From the NCBI RefSeq assembly GCF_002968015.1, contig NZ_PUIP01000017.1, forward strand, positions 62,001-126,000: a stretch of 64,000 nucleotides of DNA, in the 5' to 3' direction. Shown one piece after another: positions 50,011-57,846 of the stretch. The translations under genes and the position numbers were made by a program. How positions within the stretch are numbered: the stretch's first letter is position 1; every line of letters starts with the position of its first letter. Source of the stretch: Massilia phosphatilytica. Its GTDB lineage: Bacteria > Pseudomonadota > Gammaproteobacteria > Burkholderiales > Burkholderiaceae_D. The notes below the pieces were generated by a model, which searched no databases, was not told the origin of the DNA, and saw only the letters and a program-made list of their open reading frames with translations.

Positions 50011-51102
50011 TTATTGCGGCAGCACGATCTTCACGACGGCATTGCCGGACGTGGCGTACAGCGTGCCGCTCCCGTCGACGGCGATGCCGCGCAACTGCGC
50101 GAAGCTGCCGGGCAGCTTGCCCGTCCTGAGCGTCGTCGAATTCGTCGTGCCGGCGGGCGTCGTGACGGTGCCGTCCGGCGTCGTGATCTTGCGCACCGTG
50201 TTGTTGATGGCATCGGCGCCGTACAGATTGCCCTTTTTGTCGATGGCGAGTGCGATCAGCTGCTTGAAGCGCGCGGTCGACGCGTTGCCGTTGGCGTTGC
50301 CCTCCTGGTTGCGCGCGCCGACGAACGCCGTCAGGGCGGTGGCGCCGGACGTCGCACGGCTGAGCGTGCGGGTCAGGTCGGCCACGTAGACCGTGCCGTC
50401 GGGATCGACGGTAACGCCGCGCGGCACCAGCTGGCCGGTCCCATAGACGGGAAAGACGGACCCGGTTTCCAGCGTCGTCGTGCTGCGCGGGTTCGAGATC
50501 GGAATGCGCCGCGTGTCGACGCCCGACGTGACGAACAGGTTACCGTTGCCGTCTGCCGCGATCCCGGCCGGATAGTTCTGGACGTCGAGGCCGAAGTTCC
50601 CGAACGACAGGGTAGCGACGGTGCTGACGTCCGCATCCGGCGTGATTTTACGGATCGAGAGATTGTCGACGACGTACAGGTCGCCGTTGCCGTCGATCGT
50701 GACGGCCGTCGGCTGCGTGAAGCGGGCGCGGTTGCCCTTGTCGTTGGTCGTGCCGCTGGCGCCGGCCAGGCCGGCGAACGTGGTCACCGTGCCGTCCGGC
50801 GCGATCTTGCGGATCGTGAGGTTGCCCGTGTCCGCCACGTACACATTGCCGTTGGTGTCGACCGCGAGGCCACGCGGCGTGTTGAAGCGGGCGGCCGTGC
50901 CCTTGTTGTTGGCGCTGCCGCCGGTGACGGCATCGCCGGCCAGCACGCTGATGCCGGTGCTGGGCCCGCCGTTATCGCCGCCGCTGCCGTCGTCCGTCTC
51001 CCGCTTCGGCCCGCCGGGCCCGCACGCGCACAGCAGCGCCGCGACGCCCGCGCACAGGAGGCGTACGCGCAGGCGAGTGGGAGCAGTGGATTCGGTGGTC
51101 AT
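50011..51102 (-). CDS. NHL-repeat lipoprotein
   Basis: A 363-residue predicted lipoprotein: signal with LLCAC, then a Gly-rich linker and about six NHL propeller repeats (RGLAVDTNGNVYVADTGNLTIRKI, VTVDPDGTVYVADL, IAVDGSGTLYATSG and others). NHL propellers bind proteins or carbohydrates; the ligand is unknown. It is convergent with the TAXI gene with no gap between the stops. It does not share an operon with other genes here. Confidence 0.83.
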   Translation of the reverse strand: MTTESTAPTRLRVRLLCAGVAALLCACGPGGPKRETDDGSGGDNGGPSTGISVLAGDAVTGGSANNKGTAARFNTPRGLAVDTNGNVYVADTGNLTIRKIAPDGTVTTFAGLAGASGTTNDKGNRARFTQPTAVTIDGNGDLYVVDNLSIRKITPDADVSTVATLSFGNFGLDVQNYPAGIAADGNGNLFVTSGVDTRRIPISNPRSTTTLETGSVFPVYGTGQLVPRGVTVDPDGTVYVADLTRTLSRATSGATALTAFVGARNQEGNANGNASTARFKQLIALAIDKKGNLYGADAINNTVRKITTPDGTVTTPAGTTNSTTLRTGKLPGSFAQLRGIAVDGSGTLYATSGNAVVKIVLPQ

Positions 51103-51203
51103 GGCGCAATCTCCAGGTCAGCAGTGAGCCGGCATGCTAGCACGCGCGCTCCGCGCGAAATGTCAGCGATTGTCACTGTGCGATCGGGAGGCGCGGAAAA
51201 GGT

Positions 51204-51662
51204 TCAGGCGCCGATCCAGGGCAGGCCGGCCTTGCACCAGCCGCCGACCGTCTTGCGGTGGCCTTCCGGATCGCGGTCGCCTTCGAAGCCTTCCAGGATG
51301 TCGAATGCATTCTGGTAGCCCAGTTCCGTCGCGGTGCGCGCGGCGTGGCGCGAGCGCACGCCGGAGCGGCACAGGAACAGCACGACGTCGTCAGGTGCCG
51401 CCACGTTCTGCAGCTGCGTCGCGAAATCGGGGTTCGGTGCACCACCGGGATACAGCGACCATTGCACGGCGCCGTGCTGGGTGTCCGGGAGGGCGGGGCG
51501 GCCGACCCAGTCGCGCTCCGCATTCGTGCGCACGTCGACCAGTTTCACCCTGGGGTCCGATTGCAGGAGTTCGAAGGCTTCCCGGGGCGTGACGGCGCCC
51601 GCGTACGGCTGGCCGGGCGTACGGGCCCGGGCGGTGGCGAGGATCTCGTCGGTCGTAGTCAT
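51204..51662 (-). CDS. Rhodanese-like sulphurtransferase
   Basis: A 152-residue single-domain rhodanese. The active-site cysteine is Cys98 in FLCRSGVRS, a loop of six residues typical of persulphide carriers. KLVDVRTNAERDWVG marks the CH2A region. It has no signal peptide and may handle sulphur in the cytoplasm. CAGGGA precedes the ATG by 9 bp. Divergent from glnA across 317 bp. Confidence 0.9.
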   Translation of the reverse strand: MTTTDEILATARARTPGQPYAGAVTPREAFELLQSDPRVKLVDVRTNAERDWVGRPALPDTQHGAVQWSLYPGGAPNPDFATQLQNVAAPDDVVLFLCRSGVRSRHAARTATELGYQNAFDILEGFEGDRDPEGHRKTVGGWCKAGLPWIGA

Positions 51663-51722
51663 GTCATCAATTCCCTGTAGGCTGGTTGCGCACCGTCGCG
51701 GGTCGTTGCTATGCTAGACCTC

Positions 51723-51784
51723 GCACTTTTGGTGCATCGCGCATCTGTTTGGTGCATACTCGACAAATTGCACTTGTTTGGTGC
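51723..51784 (+). promoter_or_regulatory. NtrC binding sites (enhancer)
   Basis: GCACTTGTTTGGTGC at 51770-51784 fits the NtrC box GCAC-N6-GGTGC exactly. GCATCTGTTTGGTGC at 51741-51755 is one base away. GCACTTTTGGTGC at 51723-51735 has the same arms with a 4-bp gap. The GGTGC arms start 20 and 29 bp apart. They lie about 110-170 bp upstream of the -24 element, the normal distance for this activator. Confidence 0.8.
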
Positions 51785-51894
51785 GTATGCATGAGCTTGC
51801 ATCAATATCGTGCACGCTTAAGGTGTCATTGATTTTAAGGGGCAAATTGAGCGGCCTCAAAGTAATCATTATTTATTTGCTCATGGAAAAATGC

Positions 51895-51910
51895 TGGCAT
51901 AATTTCTGCT
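51895..51910 (+). promoter_or_regulatory. Sigma-54 promoter of glnA
   Basis: TGGCATAATTTCTGCT: the -24 GG and -12 GC have the right spacing and 4-5 bases of each half match TGGCAC-N5-TTGCW. Transcription should start near 51922, giving a leader of about 58 nt. Confidence 0.82.
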
Positions 51911-51979
51911 TAGAAGGTTATGCGCCTGTCGCATGCTTGGTTGGCATCGACACCCCTTTTTGACTTAGGAGATATTGGA

Positions 51980-53395
51980 ATGGCAAGGACCGCCGCAGAT
52001 GTAATCCAGATGCTGAAGGACAACGAAGTCAAGTTCGTTGATTTGCGTTTCGCCGATACCCGCGGCAAGGAACAGCACGTGACCGTTCCCGTCTCGCACT
52101 TTGACGAAGACAAGTTCGAATCCGGCCACGCATTCGACGGCTCGTCGATCGCCGGCTGGAAAGGCATCGAAGCATCGGACATGCTGCTGATCCCTGACCC
52201 GAACACCGCGAACATCGACCCGTTCATGGAAGAGACGACCGTGTTCATGCAGTGCGACGTGATCGAACCGTCGGACGGCAAGGGCTACGACCGCGACCCG
52301 CGTTCCATCGCCAAGCGCGCCGAAGCGTACCTGAAATCGTCGGGCATCGGCGACACCGCTTACTTCGGTCCGGAACCCGAATTCTTCATTTTCGATTCCG
52401 TCCGCTGGAAAATCGACATGTCGGGCAGCTTCGTCAAGATCGATTCGGAAGAAGCTTCCTGGTCGACCGAAAAAGAATTTGAAGGTGGCAACAGCGGCCA
52501 CCGTCCGACCGTCAAGGGCGGCTACTTCCCGGTCCCGCCGGTCGACAGCTTCCAGGACATGCGTTCGGAAATGTCGCTGATCCTCGAATCGATGGGCATC
52601 CCGGTCGAAGTGCACCACCACGAAGTGGCCGGCGCCGGCCAGAACGAACTGGGCACCAAGTTCTCGACCCTGGTCGAGCGCGCGGACTGGACCCAGAACC
52701 TGAAGTACGTGATCTGGAACGTGGCCCACAGCTACGGCAAGACCGCGACCTTCATGCCGAAGCCGATGAACGGCGACAACGGCTCGGGCATGCACGTGCA
52801 CCAGTCGATCTGGAAAGACGGCAAGAACCTGTTCGCAGGCGACGGCTATGCCGGCCTGTCGGAAACGGCACTGTTCTACATCGGCGGCATCATCAAGCAC
52901 GCCCGCGCCCTGAACGCCATCACCAACCCGGGCACGAACTCGTACAAGCGCCTGGTGCCGGGCTATGAAGCCCCGGTCAAGCTGGCTTACTCGGCCAAGA
53001 ACCGTTCGGCTTCGATCCGTATCCCGCACGTGGCGAACCCGAAAGGCCGCCGCATCGAAACCCGCTTCCCGGACCCGCTGGCCAACGTCTACCTGTGCTT
53101 CGCAGCCCTGCTGATGGCCGGTCTGGACGGTATCCAGAACAAGATCCACCCGGGCGAAGCCGCGACGAAGGACCTGTACCACCTGCCGCCGGAAGAAGAC
53201 AAGCTGATCCCGACGGTCTGCTCGTCGCTGGAAGAAGCGCTGGAAGCCCTGAACAAGGACCGCGAGTTCCTGACCCGCGGCGGTGTGTTCAGCGACAGCA
53301 TGATCGACGCCTACATCGACCTGAAGATGCAGGAAGTCCAGCGTCTGCGCATGGTCCCGCACCCGGCCGAATTCGACATGTACTACTCGTCGTAA
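51980..53395 (+). CDS. glnA: Glutamine synthetase, type I
   Basis: A 471-residue class I glutamine synthetase that makes glutamine from glutamate, ammonium and ATP. Landmarks are FDGSSIAGWKGI near residue 55, GAGQNELGTKFS near 220, NGDNGSGMHVHQS near 265 and the adenylylation site Tyr400 in DLYHLPPEE, so activity is probably switched by GlnE. The frame is open upstream but the ATG at 51980 follows TAGGAG and matches the family start. It lies behind NtrC sites and a sigma-54 promoter, and upstream of the ntrB-ntrC pair. Confidence 0.98.
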   Translation: MARTAADVIQMLKDNEVKFVDLRFADTRGKEQHVTVPVSHFDEDKFESGHAFDGSSIAGWKGIEASDMLLIPDPNTANIDPFMEETTVFMQCDVIEPSDGKGYDRDPRSIAKRAEAYLKSSGIGDTAYFGPEPEFFIFDSVRWKIDMSGSFVKIDSEEASWSTEKEFEGGNSGHRPTVKGGYFPVPPVDSFQDMRSEMSLILESMGIPVEVHHHEVAGAGQNELGTKFSTLVERADWTQNLKYVIWNVAHSYGKTATFMPKPMNGDNGSGMHVHQSIWKDGKNLFAGDGYAGLSETALFYIGGIIKHARALNAITNPGTNSYKRLVPGYEAPVKLAYSAKNRSASIRIPHVANPKGRRIETRFPDPLANVYLCFAALLMAGLDGIQNKIHPGEAATKDLYHLPPEEDKLIPTVCSSLEEALEALNKDREFLTRGGVFSDSMIDAYIDLKMQEVQRLRMVPHPAEFDMYYSS

Positions 53396-53460
53396 TTCGT
53401 TGGCATCACTTCGTGCCCGGTTGTGAACAACCTGGCACTGAAGTGTATCCACACGGTAAC

Positions 53461-53500
53461 GAAAACGCGGGGAAAGCCAGTCGGTTGCCTCGCGTTTTTT
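53461..53500 (+). terminator. Terminator of glnA
   Basis: ACGCGGGG pairs with CCTCGCGT (one G-U), a 15-nt loop, then TTTTTT. It lies about 65 bp after the glnA stop and probably limits read-through into the downstream regulator genes. Confidence 0.75.
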
Positions 53501-53552
53501 ACTGGATGGGGTATAGTCGGAAGCTTCCCAACCATGCATCCAGACTGACCTG

Positions 53553-54077
53553 ATGCGAATGACAAGCTGCTTCCTCCTGCGTCTGGTGTTGCTCGCAGGA
53601 CTTGCCGCGCACGAGGCGCGGGCCGATTCCGTCATCTACAAATGTGTCGACCAGAACGGCAGGGTGGAATTCACCGACATCAATAAAACAGGCTGCAAGG
53701 TGCTCGACCTGCCCGGCTATGTCGCATCGACCCCGGCACCGGCGCCGCGCGCCGCGCCCGCGGTGACGATGCGCCAGGGAGCAGGGCGTCCGGCGGCAAG
53801 CACGGCGCCGAATCCCGCTGGTTTCCCGCGGGTGGATACGGCCACGCAAAAGGCACGCGACGACGACCGCCGCGCGATCCTCGAGGACGAACTCCGGGCC
53901 GAGGAACGGAAACTGACGGACCTGAAGCGCGACTTCAACAACGGCGAGCCGGAACGCCAGGGCAACGAAAAGAATTACGCGAAGTACCAGGAACGCGTGG
54001 CCCAGATGCGCGACAACATCGGCCGCAGCGAAAAGAACATTGAGGCGCTCAAGCGCGAGATCGCCAACATCAAATAG
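53553..54077 (+). CDS. DUF4124 protein with coiled coil
   Basis: A 174-residue exported protein. The signal peptide covers 1-24 (ending ARAD), followed by the DUF4124 motif IYKCVDQNGRVEFTDI, a proline-alanine-rich linker and a C-terminal coiled coil (about 100-174). The family's role in the periplasm is unknown. Its stop is 3 bp before the ntrB start, so it is cotranscribed with ntrB-ntrC, which is an unexpected partner for a two-component system. Confidence 0.85.
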   Translation: MRMTSCFLLRLVLLAGLAAHEARADSVIYKCVDQNGRVEFTDINKTGCKVLDLPGYVASTPAPAPRAAPAVTMRQGAGRPAASTAPNPAGFPRVDTATQKARDDDRRAILEDELRAEERKLTDLKRDFNNGEPERQGNEKNYAKYQERVAQMRDNIGRSEKNIEALKREIANIK

Positions 54078-54080
54078 ACC

Positions 54081-55166
54081 ATGAACGGGACCACGGCCCA
54101 TCCTCTCCAGCACGACCGTTTCGCAGGCCTCGACATGCTCGCCTCCGCCGTGCTGGTGGCGGATGAAGCTGGGCTCGTGCGTTACGCTAACCCGGCCGCC
54201 GAGCACCTGCTCGAGATTTCCGCCAAGTCGCTGTCGCGCCAGAAGCTGGTCGGCCTGTTCACCAACGGCGAGGAACTGGGCGCCCTGTGCGAACAGGCGA
54301 TCGCCCACAAGTATGCCGACCTCCGCCAGGACCTGACCCTGTTCCGCCCGGCGCGCGACCCGCTGCACGTGCACAGCATCGTCAGCGCGGCCGGCGAGGC
54401 CGAGGTCGTCGTCGAGCTGCGCGAGAACGTCCAGCAGCTCAAGCTGGACCGCGAGGAGCGCCTCCTCGACCAGAGCCTGGCCAACAAGGAACTCATCCGC
54501 AATCTCGCCCACGAGATCAAGAACCCGCTGGGTGGCATCCGCGGCGCGGCCCAGTTGCTTGAACTGGAACTGCCGGATGTGCACCTGAGCTCGCTGCGCG
54601 AATACACGCAGGTGATCATCAAGGAAGCCGACCGCCTGCAGACGCTCGTCGACCGCCTGCTGGCGCCGCACCGCCGTCCGCACATCGTGGGCGACGTCAA
54701 CATCCATGAAGTCTGCGAGCGCGTGCGCAGCCTCGTGCTGGCCGAGTTCCCGCAGGGCCTCGCGATCCGGCGCGATTACGACGCGTCGATTCCCGAGTTC
54801 CGCGGCGACAAGGAACAGCTGATCCAGACCGTCCTGAACATCGTCCACAACGCCGCCCAGGCCCTGCGCGCACGCATCGCGGCGGGCGACGCCGAGATCG
54901 TCCTGCGCACCCGCGTCGCGCGCCAGGTCACCCTTGCGAAGGTGCGTTACGGGCTGGCATTAGACTTGCATATCATCGACAACGGACCGGGCATCGCCCC
55001 CGATATCCGCGACCGCATCTTCTATCCGCTCGTCTCCGGGCGCGAAGGCGGCAGCGGTCTCGGGCTGACCTTGGCTCAGACCTTCGTGCAACAGCACCTG
55101 GGAATGATCGAGTGCGAAAGCCGGCCTGGATTGACGGATTTCCGCATCCTGATTCCCCTGCCATAA
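54081..55166 (+). CDS. glnL: Nitrogen regulation sensor kinase NtrB
   Basis: A 361-residue soluble histidine kinase. An N-terminal PAS domain (about 15-120) is followed by the H box with His144 in NLAHEIKNPLGG, then N box NIVHNAAQAL, G1 DNGPGIAP and G2 GGSGLGLTLAQTF. The phosphatase/kinase balance is usually set by PII proteins according to nitrogen supply. No membrane segment. It is followed by ntrC after 63 bp. Confidence 0.95.
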   Translation: MNGTTAHPLQHDRFAGLDMLASAVLVADEAGLVRYANPAAEHLLEISAKSLSRQKLVGLFTNGEELGALCEQAIAHKYADLRQDLTLFRPARDPLHVHSIVSAAGEAEVVVELRENVQQLKLDREERLLDQSLANKELIRNLAHEIKNPLGGIRGAAQLLELELPDVHLSSLREYTQVIIKEADRLQTLVDRLLAPHRRPHIVGDVNIHEVCERVRSLVLAEFPQGLAIRRDYDASIPEFRGDKEQLIQTVLNIVHNAAQALRARIAAGDAEIVLRTRVARQVTLAKVRYGLALDLHIIDNGPGIAPDIRDRIFYPLVSGREGGSGLGLTLAQTFVQQHLGMIECESRPGLTDFRILIPLP

Positions 55167-55229
55167 GCGGGTGAAACCGAGGGGCGTCTCCGGCAATCCC
55201 CCTTGAACCTTCGCGGGAAGTAGAACTAC

Positions 55230-56738
55230 ATGAAACCAATCTGGATTGTCGACGACGATGCATCGATCCGCTGGGTGCTGGAAAAGGCCCTGGCGCGCGA
55301 GAACCTCGCCACCCGGAGTTTTGCCAGCGGCCGCGAAGCGCTGACAGCATTCGAAACGGACACGCCGCAGGTGCTGGTGTCCGACATCCGCATGCCCGGC
55401 GAATCGGGCCTCGACCTGCTGGCGGCCGTCAAGGAACGCCACCCGGGCCTGCCGGTCATCGTCATCACCGCATTTTCCGACCTCGACTCTGCCGTCGCCT
55501 CGTTCCAGGGCGGCGCCTTCGAATACCTGGCCAAGCCGTTCGACATCGACAAGGCCGTCGCCCTGATCCGCCGCGCCCTCGAAGAGAGCCTGCGCGAGGC
55601 CAGCGTCGACATCGCGCCGTCCGAAACGCCCGAGATCCTGGGCCAGGCGCCCGCGATGCAGGAAGTGTTCCGCGCCATCGGCCGCCTGTCGCAGTCGAAC
55701 GTGACGGTGCTGATCACGGGCGAATCGGGCACCGGCAAGGAACTCGTCGCACGCGCGCTGCACAAGCACAGCCCGCGCGCGCAGCAGCCGTTCATCGCGC
55801 TGAACACGGCCGCGATCCCGAAGGATCTGCTGGAATCCGAACTGTTCGGCCACGAGCGCGGCGCCTTCACGGGCGCGCAGGCGATGCGGCGCGGCCGCTT
55901 CGAGCAGGCCGAGAACGGCACCTTGTTCCTCGACGAAATCGGCGACATGCCGTTCGACCTGCAGACACGCCTGCTGCGCGTGCTGTCCGACGGCCATTTT
56001 TATCGCGTGGGCGGGCACCAGCCGGTAAAGGCGAACGTGCGCGTGATCGCGGCCACGCACCAGAACCTGGAGCAGCGCGTGCGCGACGGCCTGTTCCGCG
56101 AAGACTTGTACCACCGTCTGAACGTGATCCGCCTGCGCCTGCCCAGCTTGCGCGAGCGGCGCGAAGATATCCCCATTCTGGTGCGCCACTTCCTGGTGCA
56201 GAGTGCACGGCAATTGGGCGTCGAGACCAAGCGCATGAGCGATGATGCCCTGCGCTTCCTCACCGGCCTGGAACTCCCCGGCAACGTGCGCCAGCTGGAA
56301 AACCTGTGCAACTGGATCACGGTGATGGCGCCGGGCCAGACGGTCGAAGTGAAGGACCTGCCGCGCGACCTGACCCAGGCCCAGCCCATGCCGGCCGGCG
56401 GCAACGGTTTCGCCGTCGGCATCAGCTCCGGCGTCGGCACGGTGACGCTGGCGCCGCCGTCGTCCAGCATGGCGCACCACGCCGAACCCGGCGTGCTGCC
56501 GAATGGCGCGGACGGCTGGATCGGCCTCCTGGAACTGCAGGCCGCGCGCATGCTGTCGGACGGGCAGGTCGAAGTGATGGACGTGCTGGGCCGCCAGTTC
56601 GAATCCGCGCTGATCCGCACGGCGCTGAAGCACACGCACGGCCGCAAGAACGATGCGGCGATCCGGCTCGGGATCGGGCGCAATACCATCACGCGCAAGA
56701 TTGCCGAGCTGGGCATCGACGGGGCGAAAGACGAATAG
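55230..56738 (+). CDS. glnG: Nitrogen regulator NtrC (sigma-54 activator)
   Basis: A 502-residue response regulator. The receiver domain has the phospho-acceptor Asp52 in VSDIRMPGE. The AAA+ domain has the Walker A GESGTGKE, the sigma-54-contacting GAFTGA and LDEIGDM. The C-terminal Fis-type helix-turn-helix is GRKNDAAIRLGIGRNTITRK. Between the AAA+ domain and the DNA-binding end is a longer variable linker (about 385-430). It should bind the sites upstream of glnA at 51723-51784 and may act on the nitrate operon at the window start (inference). Confidence 0.97.
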   Translation: MKPIWIVDDDASIRWVLEKALARENLATRSFASGREALTAFETDTPQVLVSDIRMPGESGLDLLAAVKERHPGLPVIVITAFSDLDSAVASFQGGAFEYLAKPFDIDKAVALIRRALEESLREASVDIAPSETPEILGQAPAMQEVFRAIGRLSQSNVTVLITGESGTGKELVARALHKHSPRAQQPFIALNTAAIPKDLLESELFGHERGAFTGAQAMRRGRFEQAENGTLFLDEIGDMPFDLQTRLLRVLSDGHFYRVGGHQPVKANVRVIAATHQNLEQRVRDGLFREDLYHRLNVIRLRLPSLRERREDIPILVRHFLVQSARQLGVETKRMSDDALRFLTGLELPGNVRQLENLCNWITVMAPGQTVEVKDLPRDLTQAQPMPAGGNGFAVGISSGVGTVTLAPPSSSMAHHAEPGVLPNGADGWIGLLELQAARMLSDGQVEVMDVLGRQFESALIRTALKHTHGRKNDAAIRLGIGRNTITRKIAELGIDGAKDE

Positions 56739-56745
56739 GTGTTCT

Positions 56746-56787
56746 TGTAGGGTGGGCACCCCGTGCCCACCATGCATCCATGGTGTA
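56746..56787. repeat. Dispersed palindromic repeat, single unit
   Basis: GTAGGGTGGGCACCCCGTGC then CCACC: the same head GTAGGGTGGGC as at 17248, folding as GTGGGCA/TGCCCAC with a CCCCG-type loop. It is followed by ACCATGCATCCATGGT, a second small dyad. The unit lies just after ntrC and could act as its terminator-like end. Confidence 0.7.
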
Positions 56788-56821
56788 AGCTCTGTCATCC
56801 TAGCAACAACGTATCGATGAC

Positions 56822-57790
56822 ATGCTGATCAACTGTGTCGCCTACCAGGAAGGCAAGAAGCTGTCCGACATCCCCGTCGAAGACATCAGCGACTACCTCT
56901 GCAAACCCGGCTGCTTCGTCTGGGTTGCGCTGCGCGACGCCACTGACGCCGAAATGGCGCAGATGAAGGAAGAGTTCAACCTGCACGAACTGGCCGTCGA
57001 AGATGCCGCGCGCGGCCACCAGCGCCCCAAGATCGAGGAATACGGCGACTGCCTGTTCACCGTCGTGCACACGGTCGACCTCGTCGATGGCGACCGGCTC
57101 GCCACCGGCGAACTGGCGATCTTCGCCGGCACGAACTACGTACTCTCCGTCCGCCGCGATTCCGCCAAGGGCTTTCTCGGCGTACGCGCGCGCGCCGAGC
57201 GCGAGCCGCACCTCCTCAAGATGGGCTCGGCCTTCGTCATGTATGCGCTGATGGATGCCGTCGTCGACCGCTACTTTCCCATCGTCGACATGCTCGAATC
57301 CGAACTCGAGACTGTCGAGGACCGCATCTTCACGCACGGCGCGCAGCGCGAGAATGTCGAGCGGCTGTATCAATTGAAGCGCAAGGGCCTTGTGCTGCGC
57401 CACGCCGTGTTCCCGTTGCTGGAAGCGATCGGCCGGCTGCACGGCGGCCGCGTGCCGACGCTCGTCGTCGGCACGCAGGATTATTTCCGCGACGTGCACG
57501 ACCACCTGATCCGCATCGGCGGCCGCCTCGACGCGATCCGCGACACGATCAGCACCGCGATCCAGGTGAACCTGTCGATGGTCTCGATCGATGAAAGCGA
57601 AGTCAATAAACGACTGGCCGCGTGGGCTGCGATCTTTGCCGTGTTCACCGCGTTCGCGGGCGTGTGGGGTATGAATTTCAAGTACATGCCCGAACTGGAG
57701 TGGAAGTGGGGCTATCCGATGGCGCTCGCCGTCATGATCGGCGTGTGCGCCTATCTATATCGCCTCTTCAAGAAAGCCGGCTGGTTGTAA
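56822..57790 (+). CDS. corA: Magnesium/cobalt transporter CorA family
   Basis: A 322-residue metal channel. The large cytosolic N-terminal part is followed by two C-terminal helices; the loop between them carries the signature GMN (residues 283-285, within WGMNFKYMPEL). The start MLINCVAYQEGKKL is typical of the betaproteobacterial type. It takes up Mg2+ as a pentamer. No operon partner; it is convergent with the TonB receptor and shares a hairpin terminator. Confidence 0.93.
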   Translation: MLINCVAYQEGKKLSDIPVEDISDYLCKPGCFVWVALRDATDAEMAQMKEEFNLHELAVEDAARGHQRPKIEEYGDCLFTVVHTVDLVDGDRLATGELAIFAGTNYVLSVRRDSAKGFLGVRARAEREPHLLKMGSAFVMYALMDAVVDRYFPIVDMLESELETVEDRIFTHGAQRENVERLYQLKRKGLVLRHAVFPLLEAIGRLHGGRVPTLVVGTQDYFRDVHDHLIRIGGRLDAIRDTISTAIQVNLSMVSIDESEVNKRLAAWAAIFAVFTAFAGVWGMNFKYMPELEWKWGYPMALAVMIGVCAYLYRLFKKAGWL

Positions 57791-57797
57791 ACGAAAA

Positions 57798-57830
57798 TGC
57801 CCGGTGCGCGAGCACCGGGCGTTGTGTTTG
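57798..57830. terminator. Bidirectional terminator between corA and the TonB receptor
   Basis: GCCCGGTGC, loop GCGA, GCACCGGGC: a perfect 9-bp stem with a stable tetraloop. The minus strand reads ATTTTCGTTT after it, a good end for the receptor transcript; the plus strand has a weaker GTTGTGTTT tail. Confidence 0.8.
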
Positions 57831-57846
57831 CTACAGGCGGATCAGC

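Larger units (their letters stand above)
51663..51979 (+). promoter_or_regulatory. glnA regulatory region
   Basis: This 317-bp gap holds no gene. It contains repeated TTTGGTGC elements at 51728-51784, a sigma-54 promoter at 51895-51910 and the leader of glnA. The stretch 51815-51920 is AT-rich, which suits DNA bending between enhancer and promoter. Confidence 0.8.

Noticed and set aside
51778..51963. A 61-codon frame in the glnA upstream region
   Set aside because: It overlaps the NtrC site and sigma-54 promoter, has no ribosome site and no similarity that I can recognise.
52000..53600. A long minus-strand open frame across glnA
   Set aside because: Antisense to a highly conserved glutamine synthetase; no known family and no independent translation signal.
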